Of a stretch of DNA of 64,000 nucleotides, positions 32,901 through 41,835 are shown in pieces. A program made the position numbers and the translations under genes. This DNA is from DASSFG01 sp035550375 (lineage in GTDB: Bacteria > Planctomycetota > Planctomycetia > Pirellulales > JAICIG01). Each line of letters begins with the position of its first letter. Position 1 is the first letter of the stretch. The DNA lies in NCBI GenBank assembly GCA_035550375.1, contig DASZPH010000048.1:167956-231955 (forward strand). Direction: 5' to 3'. The notes beneath the pieces were generated by a model. It did not search any database. It was not told the DNA's origin and was given only the letters and a program-made list of their open reading frames with translations.

Positions 32901-33378
32901 CTAAACGGGCAAGAAGGAAGCGGTCGATGCCGTTGCGAGGCCAGGCGACATCTTGTACGGCCGGCAGTTCGGCCCGAACCGGTTTGACATAGGACCAGTG
33001 CCCCTCGTAGTTCGCCCCCTCGCGGATCCACTGGGTGATTACGTCGATCTCATGCTGGCTCAGCTTTTTGCCGCTGGCGGGAGGCGGCATGAGTTCGTCG
33101 GGGTCGTTCGACGTGATCCGCGCCACGAGCGCACTCTTTTCCGGTTGTCCAGGCACGATCGCCGCGTAGCCTCCCAAGTCGGCTTTGATGCCGTCGGCCG
33201 TATCGAGCCGCAAACCATCACTTCCTCCCTTACGCTCGGCGGGGTCGGGGCCGTGACATTTAAAGCAGGCGTTCGACAGAACGGGCTTTATATCGCGGTT
33301 GAAGTCGACTTCGCGAGGAGGCGCGGCGGAGGCGTTTGTCGGAGGAACTAGCAACAGAAGGAAAGCAATGCGGCGCAT
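29905..33378 (-). CDS. Planctomycete cytochrome-c / DUF1549 / F5/8C-like / DUF1553 protein
   Basis: This exported protein of about 1157 residues starts with a signal peptide (RIAFLLLLVPPTNASA). The order is: a cytochrome-c-like domain with haem site CFKCH (family PSCyt1); DUF1549 (GIDRFLLARLEREGLRPSPEAD, then VSLDLTGLPPS); a discoidin-like F5/8C part (RYVRIELPGKEKILSLAEVQAF, WWELDLK) and a sugar-binding-like stretch; and DUF1553 (NRCWEQLFGIGIVASSEEFG, LLVTSAAYRQSS). CAQCHNH gives a second haem-like site. These giants are a planctomycete speciality, often next to sulfatase-like genes, with a supposed role in oxidative breakdown of complex carbohydrates. The start at 33378 places the signal peptide at the N-terminus. 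Confidence 0.92.
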   Translation of the reverse strand: MRRIAFLLLLVPPTNASAAPPREVDFNRDIKPVLSNACFKCHGPDPAERKGGSDGLRLDTADGIKADLGGYAAIVPGQPEKSALVARITSNDPDELMPPPASGKKLSQHEIDVITQWIREGANYEGHWSYVKPVRAELPAVQDVAWPRNGIDRFLLARLEREGLRPSPEADRYALIRRVSLDLTGLPPSVEEVDAFVADADPQAYEKLVDRLLDRPAYGEHWGHLWLDLARYADSAGYADDPPRTIWLFRDYVIRALNDNRPFDQFTIEQIAGDLLPNPTEEQLIATAFHRNTLTNNEGGTNDEEFRNVAVVDRVNTTMAVWMGTTMACAQCHNHKYDPISQEEYFRFFAFFNNSEDADRGDESPLLPVYTDEQQRQRTRWQQESAALKETLGTMTPELAAGQARWEEAFPLNLQRRVLKPALAKSQAGAAANIAETGEIHVAAGAANDVLTIETMPEPGTIRALQLDVLPDDALPGKGPGYAAGNFVLSRITATIERPTDQPLLGRYVRIELPGKEKILSLAEVQAFRGDDNLALRGEASQSSTAFDGPARLAIDGNTDGHYSEAKSTTHSEVSENPWWELDLKSEQPLDRVVVWNRTDNGLHGRLAGFRLIVLNDRHEPVWSGENKDAPNPKSELSFGGPQPVELAAAVADYSQPDFNASDALDRPGRDENSLKQKGWAIGGQTGQPHGLTLVLRSPLETKMGSKLTVKLEHAFQSPNHTLGHFRLSATDDGRAAELARTPGAVVDALRIPPDQRTVEASNAISQHYLSIAPELQPIRDRVAALDRQLAEIKPATVPRMRELPAGQRRKTQIQHRGNFLDVGKEVSEGTPAAFPALPPGAALDRLTLARWLVDANNPLTPRVIANRCWEQLFGIGIVASSEEFGSQGDLPYHPELLDWLATELVRLKWDMKAFIKLLVTSAAYRQSSRVTPELETTDPDNRLLARGPRFRLSAEMVRDQALSVAGLLSSKMYGPPVKPPQPSIGLSAAFGSGIDWQTSGGDDRYRRALYTTWRRSNPYPSMATFDAPNREVCIVRRTRTNTPLQALVTLNDPVYVEASQALARRIARDGGSTVADRARYGFRLCVARPPREEELARLVELYEKGAARFRESPAEAQKLATDPLGPAPADMNLAELAAWTVVSNVLLNMDETLMKR

Positions 33379-33613
33379 GCGGCGGGAGCCTATCTGGTTG
33401 ATCGGCGTCGAAGGTCGGCGGGCTAACAATATTCTATCTGACCCGGGTTAGGCCTGCCAAACGGTGAAGGGGTTTGGTGCAGTATCCAGGGCCAAACTGT
33501 CGCGCACCTGGCGCTGCCTCCGCCGACCGTCGGTTTGCCGGTGTTCGTGACCCTTGCATCTTGGTAGTCTGACGAAGGGAGTAATCGACAAGAAACGGCG
33601 ACGAAGAACTCCG

Positions 33614-34051
33614 ATGCGGCGGCTGCAGTTCTCGCTCAGGTCTCTCCTGGTCATGGTTGGCTTCGTCGCCCTGGCGGCCGGAAGAACAAGTATGCTGGCA
33701 AGCCGCCAGCGCGACGCGGTGCGGGCCATTCGCGAGATCGGCGGTGTCGTCTGGTACGACTACGAGAAGCCCGACCTCAATCGGGGCTACCGGATGACGG
33801 GTGGCCATCTGGACGGGGCCCTGGTCGACTTCTTCCACGACGTAATCGCGGTCCGCCTGGCCGGTCCACGGATCGGCGACGAAGACCTGGATCTTCTTCG
33901 ACGGCTGCCGCGATTAACGAGCGTCGTGCTGCAGGATACGATGGTTACCGACGCGGCCATCAACCGATTGAAGACCGGCTTACCCGAATGCAGAGTCGAA
34001 CGGTTCGACACCTTCGACATAACACCCGCCGCTGTGCAACGGGCCCGGTGA
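33614..34051 (+). CDS. Small exported protein with leucine-rich-repeat-like end
   Basis: This 145-residue protein begins MRRLQFSLRSLLVMVGFVALA, a common planctomycete signal-anchor start. The C-terminal half (DEDLDLLRRLPRLTSVVLQDTMVTDAAINRL) reads as one or two leucine-rich repeats, a pattern also frequent in this group. ATG chosen at the signal anchor. Function unknown. The HEAT-repeat gene starts 32 bases downstream on the same strand. Confidence 0.72.
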   Translation: MRRLQFSLRSLLVMVGFVALAAGRTSMLASRQRDAVRAIREIGGVVWYDYEKPDLNRGYRMTGGHLDGALVDFFHDVIAVRLAGPRIGDEDLDLLRRLPRLTSVVLQDTMVTDAAINRLKTGLPECRVERFDTFDITPAAVQRAR

Positions 34052-34083
34052 GCCGTCGCGCGCAAAACGATGGGAGCAACGCA

Positions 34084-35367
34084 ATGCCTGTCGAGGACTA
34101 TGATCGTGCCGGGCCGTCCCTTGCCCGGCAGGCCGCAACCGTGGTGAGGCCGACGCTGGTCGTGATTCTGGCGGCCATGACGGCGCAGCGTCCTTTCGCT
34201 GCCGCGGAGCCGCCTTCGGCGAGCCAAGAGAGCGCCGCGCCGACTGAGGCGACACGCGACGAGCGCGAAAAGCTGCGTTACGCCGGGCGGAGATTTGACG
34301 ACTGGCGGGACCAGTTGCTCCACGACCTCGATTCCAAAACCTGCCTGCAAGCGATGGCCGCCATCCTCGCCTTCGGCAGAAGGGGTTACGAGGAGGAATC
34401 GATCGCGGCCCTCACAAAGATGGTGCACGACGATCGATTCGACGTGGCGATGGAGGCGACCCAGACCCTGGGGCAGATCGGCGGCAACGCGGTTGCGGCG
34501 CTCATCGACGGGCTAGCCGACCAGCGGCCACAAGTTCGCATGCGCGCAGCACAGTCTGTCGGCCGCCTTGGGCCGAATGCCAGGACAGCCGTCGCGCCGC
34601 TCGCGAACCTCCTGAACGACCCGCAGGAGGCGGTTCGCGCCTCGGTTGCACGTGCACTCGTCATGGTCGCGGCCGACGACGGTGCGCTGCACCCCGTCTT
34701 CGAGCGGCTGTCCGCGGGCGACGACGTCCTGGTGCGACGCGCGCTGGTCGAGGGGCTGCAAGCAAATCCGCCGCACGATGGTCCCTTGCTTCGGCTGCTC
34801 ATCCGGGCGGTCGATGACGAAGACGGGAGTGTCCGCTCCACGGCCGCCCTTGCGATTGCGGAGTGCGCTCCGCCAAATCAGCCGGTGATCGACGCCCTGA
34901 AGAGGCACCTGCGCGAGAGCGACACGCGAACCTGGCAGAGCATGCTCAACACCCTGGGAACGCCCGGCAACTCCGCGACAAAAGTCGCGGTGCTGGCCGA
35001 TGTGGTTACCTCTTCCGATGAGCTCGCCCATGTGAAGCAGCAGGGGCACCTGATGCGCGCCATCTCTTTGCTGGGCGGCGCCCGTGAGCAGGCGGAGGTC
35101 GCCGTGCCGGCGTTAACCGCTGTTGTCGAGGGGAAGGTCGCCAACCTCGATGATCCCGCGTCGGTGTCGATGGCTATCGATGCGCTCGGCCGAATCGGGC
35201 CGGCCGCCAAGCGGGCTATCCCGGCTCTGGAGCGCTGGATCTTCGACGAAGATCAGTCGGTTCTCGGCAACGGCGACACGCTGGAAAAACACGCCCGCCT
35301 CGCGCTGCGGAAGATCGTTCCTGCCAACGATGAGACGCGCGACGCCGAATCGCGTCGTACTGAATGA
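34084..35367 (+). CDS. HEAT-repeat protein
   Basis: This 427-residue protein has an N-terminal hydrophobic stretch (PTLVVILAAMTAQRPFAAAE), possibly a signal peptide, then several HEAT repeats. Examples are the segments AVAALIDGLADQRPQVRMRAAQSVGRLG, TAVAPLANLLNDPQEAVRASVARAL and ALTAVVEGKVANLDDPASVSMAIDALGRIG. Such repeats mediate protein binding; in planctomycetes they are often attached to cytochrome or membrane-bound dehydrogenase complexes. The earlier frame start at 33988 overlaps the preceding gene, so the ATG at 34084 is preferred. Confidence 0.82.
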   Translation: MPVEDYDRAGPSLARQAATVVRPTLVVILAAMTAQRPFAAAEPPSASQESAAPTEATRDEREKLRYAGRRFDDWRDQLLHDLDSKTCLQAMAAILAFGRRGYEEESIAALTKMVHDDRFDVAMEATQTLGQIGGNAVAALIDGLADQRPQVRMRAAQSVGRLGPNARTAVAPLANLLNDPQEAVRASVARALVMVAADDGALHPVFERLSAGDDVLVRRALVEGLQANPPHDGPLLRLLIRAVDDEDGSVRSTAALAIAECAPPNQPVIDALKRHLRESDTRTWQSMLNTLGTPGNSATKVAVLADVVTSSDELAHVKQQGHLMRAISLLGGAREQAEVAVPALTAVVEGKVANLDDPASVSMAIDALGRIGPAAKRAIPALERWIFDEDQSVLGNGDTLEKHARLALRKIVPANDETRDAESRRTE

Positions 35368-35388
35368 CCGGCTTCGAGCGTTCGGAGG

Positions 35389-36633
35389 TCAGATGCGTAC
35401 GAAGATCCGCTGGCGGTACAGCCAGACGCAGATCAGCCACAACGTGAAGACAACGAGCACCATTCTGCCGATCGGCTCGAAGGCGGAGTCGAGATGCCCG
35501 TAGGCCGTAAAGACGCCTGCCCCGAAATGACGCTCGACGCTTTTGGCCAGCCAGCCTCGGTCGCCGCCGAGGAGCTGACTCAAGCAGTAGATCGCGATCG
35601 AGTTCATTCCCACGACCACCAACGGCCACGCCGGTCGCTCCCAGCCCGTCATATCGATCAGGGCATAAAACGCTGCGAGCATCAACAGCGTCCAACCTGT
35701 GCTGAAAATCGCCCAACTCGGCGTCCAGATTCGCTTGACCGACGGACACACTCCGCTCTGGTCGAGGCCCCAACCGGCCGCCAGGAAAACGCTCCCCCAA
35801 ACGATCAGCAGGAGGAGTTTTTTCGCCCCCGACGAATTGCCTCGCATCAGGCCGCCCGCGATCAGACCGAAGATCATCGTCGCCAACGACGGGACGAAGT
35901 TGAGCGTCGTATAACCTCCCTCGTTGAACTCGAATCGTTGGACCTGCGGCGGATCGGCATCCGCTGACTTTTCGCGAGGGAACCAGTTCAAAAGTACCCG
36001 GTCGGCCGCCGCGGCGACGTTCGTGTTCTTGTCCCAATGCGCTTCCAGCCCCTGCAGATGCGGCCAATCAGCGGGCAGGCCTACCTGCGCGTAGTCGAAA
36101 TCGGCCGGCGGAGTCGGCCAGGCGTAAAACAATCCCCAGTCGGCAAGAAGAACGGCTGCCGCGACGGTGAACTGCAGCCACGCGGGCCGGTTCCAGAGCA
36201 GAAATAGGAACGCGTATCCCAAGCCGATCTGGCACAAAACGTTCGTGAATTGCCAGTTGGTCTGCGTGCTCGAATTGGACGTCAAGAAAACGCCCAGAAA
36301 CACCAGCACGGCGGAACGATAGATCGCGTGGGCGAGCATCCATCCGTAGCTCTGACCACGCGCCTGCCGGGCCGCGTAGGAGTAGGCCATCGCCACGCCC
36401 ACCATGAACATGAACGACGGCTGAATCAAATCCCAAAAAGCGCACCCGCGCCAGGCGACATGGTCGGTGTGGTAACCCAGGGCCTGCCACGCCGGATCAT
36501 CCTTGAACGGCTCCTGCCTGGCGACCGCGGCCAGTCTGAATCCAGCCGAGGCCATCGCCAGCATGATGAAACCACGGTAAGCATCGAGCGACCCAAGGCG
36601 TTTGGGGAGCGGGTTTTTCAAAACGACCGCCAT
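35389..36633 (-). CDS. HGSNAT-like acyltransferase family membrane protein
   Basis: This 414-residue protein of about ten transmembrane helices has features of the heparan-alpha-glucosaminide N-acetyltransferase / NagX group (DUF5009): RLGSLDAYRGFIM at the start, a DLIQPSFMFMVGVAMAYS helix and the SVKRIWTPSWAIFSTGW helix near residue 300. A His-bearing loop near HTDHVAWRG may be the transfer site. It probably transfers an acetyl group to an amino sugar across the membrane. Its partners are not nearby; it lies 70 bases after the FKBP gene on the same strand. Confidence 0.85.
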   Translation of the reverse strand: MAVVLKNPLPKRLGSLDAYRGFIMLAMASAGFRLAAVARQEPFKDDPAWQALGYHTDHVAWRGCAFWDLIQPSFMFMVGVAMAYSYAARQARGQSYGWMLAHAIYRSAVLVFLGVFLTSNSSTQTNWQFTNVLCQIGLGYAFLFLLWNRPAWLQFTVAAAVLLADWGLFYAWPTPPADFDYAQVGLPADWPHLQGLEAHWDKNTNVAAAADRVLLNWFPREKSADADPPQVQRFEFNEGGYTTLNFVPSLATMIFGLIAGGLMRGNSSGAKKLLLLIVWGSVFLAAGWGLDQSGVCPSVKRIWTPSWAIFSTGWTLLMLAAFYALIDMTGWERPAWPLVVVGMNSIAIYCLSQLLGGDRGWLAKSVERHFGAGVFTAYGHLDSAFEPIGRMVLVVFTLWLICVWLYRQRIFVRI

Positions 36634-36703
36634 CTGGGCTCACCTCACGTCGCTCAGCCCCGAAATCCAGACCGTTAATCGGCGCAGCCCGACTTGCCCC
36701 GGC

Positions 36704-37588
36704 TCACTTCAGCGCCGGCGGATTCAGGGGCGCTTTTGCCCCCTTCTCGATGCCGAGAAGCTCAACCTCAAACAAGAGGGTGGCATTCGGCGGAATGACG
36801 CGGTTGCCTTGCTCGCCGTAGGCCAGGTTCGACGGTATGAAAAGTTGCCACTTGTCACCCACCTTCATCAGTAGCAGCCCTTCGGACATGCCCTTAACCA
36901 GGTTGGTGATCGGGAACGTGATCGGAGCGCCATTCTTGTACGAGCTGTCGAATTCCTTGCCGTTGATAAAGGTCCCTTTGTAGTGAACCTGGACGGTGTC
37001 GGTTTTCTTGGGCGTCTCGCCCTTACCGCTTTTGATCACTTTATACTGCAAGCCGCTCGGCAACGTCTTGACTCCTTCCTTCCTCTTGTTGCTTGCCAGG
37101 AAAGTCGTCCCCTCTTCCTTGTTCTTGGCCGCCTGCTCTTTGGCCTTCGCGGCGTACTTCTCGCCTAGGAACTTCTGAATGGCCGCCATGGCGTCTTTCA
37201 TCTCTTCTTCGCTCATCGTCGGCTCTTTGCCGGTCATGCCCTCCCTCAGCGCGGCGAAGAAGACTTCCTCGTCCAGTTCGACTCCCTGCTGGTTGAACTG
37301 CTGGTAGATTTGCTGCCCCATGCCAAAGCCTTGCATGTAGCTGATGGTCTTCAGCAACTTGGCTTCGTCGTCGGTGGTAAGCTTGAGATCGAGCCCCTTC
37401 TTGGGGCTTTTCTTCGCGGGCTTTTCGTCGGCGGACTCGTCGGGCTGGTCGTCCGAAGGCTGCGCTTGATCATCGTCACTCAATTCCTTCGACGGCGCGG
37501 CCGGAGCGGCTGGCTTTCTCTTCGACTCTTGAGCGATGGCGACCGACGCCATCAAGACAAGGCACAAAAACCATGATAAAAAACGCAT
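36704..37588 (-). CDS. FKBP-type peptidyl-prolyl cis-trans isomerase
   Basis: This 294-residue protein has a signal peptide (RFLSWFLCLVLMASVAIAQE), a charged low-complexity linker (residues 25-75), a helical N-terminal dimerisation domain (SYMQGFGMGQQIYQQF, as in FkpA/Mip) and a C-terminal FKBP domain: VQVHYKGTFINGKEFDSSYKNG, KVGDKWQLFIPSNLAYG, PNATLLFEVELLGI. It is a periplasmic folding helper. It starts 37 bases after the trpE stop, so the two may share a transcript. Confidence 0.93.
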   Translation of the reverse strand: MRFLSWFLCLVLMASVAIAQESKRKPAAPAAPSKELSDDDQAQPSDDQPDESADEKPAKKSPKKGLDLKLTTDDEAKLLKTISYMQGFGMGQQIYQQFNQQGVELDEEVFFAALREGMTGKEPTMSEEEMKDAMAAIQKFLGEKYAAKAKEQAAKNKEEGTTFLASNKRKEGVKTLPSGLQYKVIKSGKGETPKKTDTVQVHYKGTFINGKEFDSSYKNGAPITFPITNLVKGMSEGLLLMKVGDKWQLFIPSNLAYGEQGNRVIPPNATLLFEVELLGIEKGAKAPLNPPALK

Positions 37589-37625
37589 TGATTTGTTCCT
37601 CTTCTGAATAACGCCCCGATGAAGT

Positions 37626-39140
37626 CTACTGGCCGGCCGTTCGCTGCTCGGTGATTTCGATCGCCTTCAGCAGCCCGCGGGCCTTGTTCAACGTCTCCTG
37701 GTACTCCTCGGCCGGCACGCTGTCGGCGACGATTCCTGCCCCCACCTGCACATACGCCTGATCGCCCTGCAGAACCATCGTTCGCAAGGCGATGCATGTG
37801 TCCATGTTGCCGCTGAAATCGAAGTAACCAACCGCCCCTGCGTAGGGGCCGCGGCGGTGCGGCTCCAGTTCGTCGATGATCTGCATGGCCCGCACCTTCG
37901 GTGCACCCGAGACGGTGCCGGCGGGCAAACAGGCCCGCAAGGCGTCGAAAGCGTCTCGCCCCGGGGCGAGCTCCCCCGTCACGTTCGACGTGATGTGCAT
38001 CACGTGGCTGTATCGCTCGATCGTCATGACGTCGGTCAGTTCGACCGAGCCGTAGCGGGCCACGCGCCCGACATCGTTGCGGCCTAAATCGACCAGCATG
38101 ACGTGCTCGGCCCGTTCCTTCGGGTCGCCAAGCAGCTCTTCAGCCAGCCGCCGATCTTCCTCTTCCGTTGTGCCGCGGCGGCGTGTCCCGGCCAAGGGCC
38201 GCACCGTCACTTTGCCGTCAACCACGCGCACCAGGATCTCGGGCGAGCTGCCTACGAGCGTTGCCTCTGGCATCCGTAAATAGAACATAAACGGGCTGGG
38301 GTTGACTACCCGCAACGTCCGGTAAATCTCAAACGGGGGCGCCTGGATGGTGGTCTGCAGTCGCTGGCTGAGGACGACCTGAAAGATGTCTCCGGCCCGG
38401 ATGTATTCCAGACACTTCTCCACCGCCCCCTCAAAGCCTGCCCGGTCAAAGTTCGACCTGTAGCTTACCTGCGGATCGCCGGCCAGCTCGATGTCGGCCA
38501 GGCAAAGCTTCCCTTCCGCCGATCCCATTCGGCCCACGAGCTGATCGACCCGCCGACAAGCCTCCGCGTATTCGGCAGCCAGGGTGGACGCCTCGCCGCT
38601 CACCCGGGCCATGGCCACCACAAGCATCGTCTTGCGCACGTTGTCGAAGACCACCATGTGGTCGAAGAAGGCGAACGCGAGATCGGGCAAGTGGCGATCG
38701 TCGATGGGAGCATTCGGCAGATGTTCGCTGTAGCGAACCGTGTCATACCCCGCGTAGCCGACGGCCCCTCCGCAAAAAGGGGGCAGCCCCGGAACCGCCG
38801 CCGCTCTCATGGCGCCGATCCGGCGCCGGAGCTCCTCCAAGGGGTCGGGGGAATCAAACTCCTCCTTTCCCCCCACGCCGGACGGCGAGAGCGCGGTGAC
38901 GGTCACCCGCTTCCCCCGGGCCTCGAGCAAAAGATAGGGGTCTCCCGCCAGAAAGCTGTAGCGGCCGACCTTCTCCCCGCCGATGACGCTCTCAAACAGG
39001 CAGGAACTTGCGCCGCTATCGAGCTTGCGAAACGCGGTCACGGGCGTCAGCATGTCGCCGGCAAGCTGACGGTAGACGGGTACGAGGTGCGCGCCGCGAG
39101 CCAGTCGGCAGAAGGTGTCAAAATCGGGACAGTGCTTCAT
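37626..39140 (-). CDS. trpE: Anthranilate synthase component I
   Basis: This 504-residue enzyme makes anthranilate from chorismate with the glutaminase subunit. Motifs: the regulatory SSCLFESVIGG (Trp-feedback LLES region), GDIFQVVLSQR, AGTRRRGTTEEEDRRLAEEL, MLVDLGRNDVGRV, and the C-terminal GAVGYFDFSGNMDTCIALRT with AGAGIVADSVPAEEYQE. All chorismate and metal residues appear present. No trpD or trpG is next to it; the downstream gene is an FKBP isomerase. A pabB-type function is less likely because of the feedback motif. Confidence 0.93.
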   Translation of the reverse strand: MKHCPDFDTFCRLARGAHLVPVYRQLAGDMLTPVTAFRKLDSGASSCLFESVIGGEKVGRYSFLAGDPYLLLEARGKRVTVTALSPSGVGGKEEFDSPDPLEELRRRIGAMRAAAVPGLPPFCGGAVGYAGYDTVRYSEHLPNAPIDDRHLPDLAFAFFDHMVVFDNVRKTMLVVAMARVSGEASTLAAEYAEACRRVDQLVGRMGSAEGKLCLADIELAGDPQVSYRSNFDRAGFEGAVEKCLEYIRAGDIFQVVLSQRLQTTIQAPPFEIYRTLRVVNPSPFMFYLRMPEATLVGSSPEILVRVVDGKVTVRPLAGTRRRGTTEEEDRRLAEELLGDPKERAEHVMLVDLGRNDVGRVARYGSVELTDVMTIERYSHVMHITSNVTGELAPGRDAFDALRACLPAGTVSGAPKVRAMQIIDELEPHRRGPYAGAVGYFDFSGNMDTCIALRTMVLQGDQAYVQVGAGIVADSVPAEEYQETLNKARGLLKAIEITEQRTAGQ

Positions 39141-39317
39141 CGCGAACGGGCTTGATTTCGGGGCGGGGCTTCCTAGCCGCCAAGTGAACGCGGCAGCGCC
39201 CGGCGGAATGTGTTCCGCTACGGCTTGCGCCTACCTCATTGTCAGGAGCGACCTGAAAACGACAAGCTCAAGGTTAACAAGAGCTTAGGCCAGCGGCAAC
39301 GCCATGATGGGCCGCGT

Positions 39318-41003
39318 CTAATGGTTGAAAATGAACTCGGCGCTGTTGAGCAAAGCCCAGAACAGGTCGGCCAGCGCTTCCTTTTCGCTGGACGACTGGC
39401 CAACGTAGGCGCTCGCCCGCGACAGCTCGTCCGCGGTGGGGCGCCGGCTGAACGTGGCCAGGTACAAGGTCTCGATACGGCCGGGCGTGTCGAGATAGGG
39501 CAATTCGCTGACGGCCGACAACAACTGGCTGCGGTCGGGGCTGGCGGCCCCCGCGGTGAACGAGCCGTTCATCAGCGACAGTGCCTGCAGGATCGAAGTT
39601 TGTGCTTCGCTGCGGCGGGCGCTGTCGTCGGCGAATCGGGCCAAAAACTGCCCCCGCATACTGTCGTCGCTGAAGGGATTCGGGTTCGGGCTCTGCGGCT
39701 GCGCGGCATCGCGGGAGGCGGTCGCTTCCAGCAGGCTGTCGTAGAGCTGCTCCGGCGTCATGCGCTTTAGCGGCATCCGGGCGAAATGCTCCACCGGGTT
39801 GGCCGCCGGGACGTCGGGCGTTTCAGATTCGGATAATTCGCCGTCGGTCCGGCTAGAAAGCTGGTAGGCCCGCGTGGCGGCGATCGTTCGTACCAGAAAC
39901 TTCAAATCGTAGTGGTGGCAGGCGAACTGGCTGGCGATTTCCTCAAACAGCTCGGGGTGACTCGGCGGATGGCGCTCGTCGAGATCGTCGACCGGCTCGA
40001 CGAATCCGTGACCATAAAACAGGTCCAACAACCGGTTCACGGCCGCCTTGGCAAAGAGCCGGTTCTGACGTCCGGTGAGCCAGCGGCTCAGCGTAAGCCG
40101 GGCATCCTCGCCGGCCCGGAACGGCGGAGCCGAACCGTCCAAAAACCTGGCCTCAACCACCATATCGGTTTCGGGAATCTTGATGCTCAAAGGGCCTGCC
40201 GAGGTCGCGGCCACGGGCACGGCCTCGCCGCCCTGTTGCTCCATGTTCGGTTGCACCCCGCCGAAGAAGGCGGCCAGAGCCCAGAACTGCTGCCGTCGCC
40301 AGTGCGAGAAGGGGTGGTCGTGGCACTGGGCGCACTGCACCTGCATGCCCAGAAAGATCCGCGACGCGCTGGCGGCGAGATTTTCTGGCTTGTTCTCGTT
40401 CACCTGGAAAAAGGCCGCCGGGCTGGGGGCGAGGGTGGTGCGCCGGCCGACCGGCTGGGGCGCCGCCGCCGCGCTTAGCCGCGCCGTAAGAAGCTCGCTT
40501 ACCAGGGCGTCGTAGGGCACGTTGGCCGCGAACCGCACCTTCAGCCAGGCCTCGAAAGCGGGCGCCAGCGCGCGCGTTTCGTTGTTGGTGTTCGTACCCG
40601 GCAGAAGCAGCTCGCGCCAAACGTTGGCAAAATGGGCGGCGAAACTGCCGCGGCTCAGTAAGTTCTCCACCAGGCGACGCCGCTTGTCGCTAGTCGCATC
40701 GTCTAGAAACGCCTGGGCTTCGGCTACCGACGGGATCTTGCCCGTGATATCCAGGTAGACGCGCCGCATGAACTCGGCGTCGTCCGCTCGGGGTGCCGGC
40801 GTGATCCCCGCGGCTCGCCAGCCGGCCTCAAAGGCGGCGTCGATACGCGCGGCGAGTTCTTCTGGCGTCAGGCATTCAGGCGCGGGAACGACCCCGTTCG
40901 AGGCGGGCCGCCGGCACGTCTCCTCGCCGGAAACCACCGAGCCACTAAGAAGAACAACTCCAAGGAGCGCCGCCCGCCAGATCGCACGATCACGCAAGTT
41001 CAT
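39318..41003 (-). CDS. DUF1549/DUF1553 exported protein
   Basis: This 561-residue planctomycete-type protein has a signal peptide (AIWRAALLGVVLLSGSVVSG). DUF1549: AGITPAPRADDAEFMRRVYLDITGKIPSVAEAQAFL. A CAQCHDHPFSHW haem-like site sits in the middle and the DUF1553 part (VNRLLDLFYGHGFVEPVDDLDERHPPSHPELFEE, LVRTIAATRAYQLSSR) follows. It is shorter than the protein at 29905 and has no cytochrome or discoidin domain. It probably acts in the periplasm; electron transfer is inferred from the CxxCH motif. Confidence 0.9.
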   Translation of the reverse strand: MNLRDRAIWRAALLGVVLLSGSVVSGEETCRRPASNGVVPAPECLTPEELAARIDAAFEAGWRAAGITPAPRADDAEFMRRVYLDITGKIPSVAEAQAFLDDATSDKRRRLVENLLSRGSFAAHFANVWRELLLPGTNTNNETRALAPAFEAWLKVRFAANVPYDALVSELLTARLSAAAAPQPVGRRTTLAPSPAAFFQVNENKPENLAASASRIFLGMQVQCAQCHDHPFSHWRRQQFWALAAFFGGVQPNMEQQGGEAVPVAATSAGPLSIKIPETDMVVEARFLDGSAPPFRAGEDARLTLSRWLTGRQNRLFAKAAVNRLLDLFYGHGFVEPVDDLDERHPPSHPELFEEIASQFACHHYDLKFLVRTIAATRAYQLSSRTDGELSESETPDVPAANPVEHFARMPLKRMTPEQLYDSLLEATASRDAAQPQSPNPNPFSDDSMRGQFLARFADDSARRSEAQTSILQALSLMNGSFTAGAASPDRSQLLSAVSELPYLDTPGRIETLYLATFSRRPTADELSRASAYVGQSSSEKEALADLFWALLNSAEFIFNH

Positions 41004-41151
41004 GCCGACGCCTCCTTGACCCTATTACAGACGATTCGTCTGGACCTTCAGTGTACCATTTAACCGGCGCCGATCAAGAGTGCATCACCAAGGGCACCAA
41101 GCGCCCACTTGGAACGCTCCGGCTCGCCAACTGGCGAGCTGAAGATCTACG

Positions 41152-41835
41152 TCAGTAGGTGGATAGCAGAATCAGATCGTCAAAATAATCCTGTGTCAGG
41201 AATACGCCGTTGAAGGTGCCGCCCCACCAGATGCCCTTCTTGCGGCTTTTGGTGAGCAGGCCCGGTAATTCGCCGATGCCGTGCCCGTCGACCCTTGCCT
41301 TCACGTTCCTGGCGCGAAGCGACTCGGCTTCTCTCTCTGCCGCGTCCTGCGACCGGTGGACCACAAGTCCCTGGGGTCCCTCCTTAAGCTCATACGATCT
41401 ACCGTCACAGTAAAGCGTTTCGCCGCCTTCGGTAGCTGACCAAATCACGTAGATCTGACCATCGTGCTTCGGCACGTCGGCCGACGACGACCACGCGAAC
41501 CCATACACAAACGATGCGGAAGGCGCTATCTGGCCATCTGAGTTTTCGCGCCAGAATACTTCCACGTCCTGGCGACCGGCGAGCGGATTGAACCACCGAA
41601 CGAACACGGCCGCGGCTTCGGAGTCGCTGGAGTCACCCTTACGCTCCAGAATCGCTGCGTCAACCTCGCTCATGACCTCAAACTGATGATTTACTGCCAG
41701 CCACTGCTCCCTCGTGGCCCGCCGACTCCGCCAGATATTGCCAGCGGCGATTCCTGCCCTGATCTGTTGCCGTGTGTAGTCGGATTGAGAAGGTGAGGCT
41801 GCGGCGTTATCGGAGTGAGCAGGTGTTGATTCCAT
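41152..41835 (-). CDS. Hypothetical protein
   Basis: This 227-residue protein, probably soluble, I do not recognise. It has a polar N-terminus, an ATREQWLAVNHQFEVMSE helix and a C-terminal KKGIWWGGTFNGVFLTQDYFDDLILLSTY. Base composition and length suggest a real gene. It stands alone, with 150 bases to the DUF1549 gene and a 655-base empty stretch on its other side. Confidence 0.6.
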   Translation of the reverse strand: MESTPAHSDNAAASPSQSDYTRQQIRAGIAAGNIWRSRRATREQWLAVNHQFEVMSEVDAAILERKGDSSDSEAAAVFVRWFNPLAGRQDVEVFWRENSDGQIAPSASFVYGFAWSSSADVPKHDGQIYVIWSATEGGETLYCDGRSYELKEGPQGLVVHRSQDAAEREAESLRARNVKARVDGHGIGELPGLLTKSRKKGIWWGGTFNGVFLTQDYFDDLILLSTY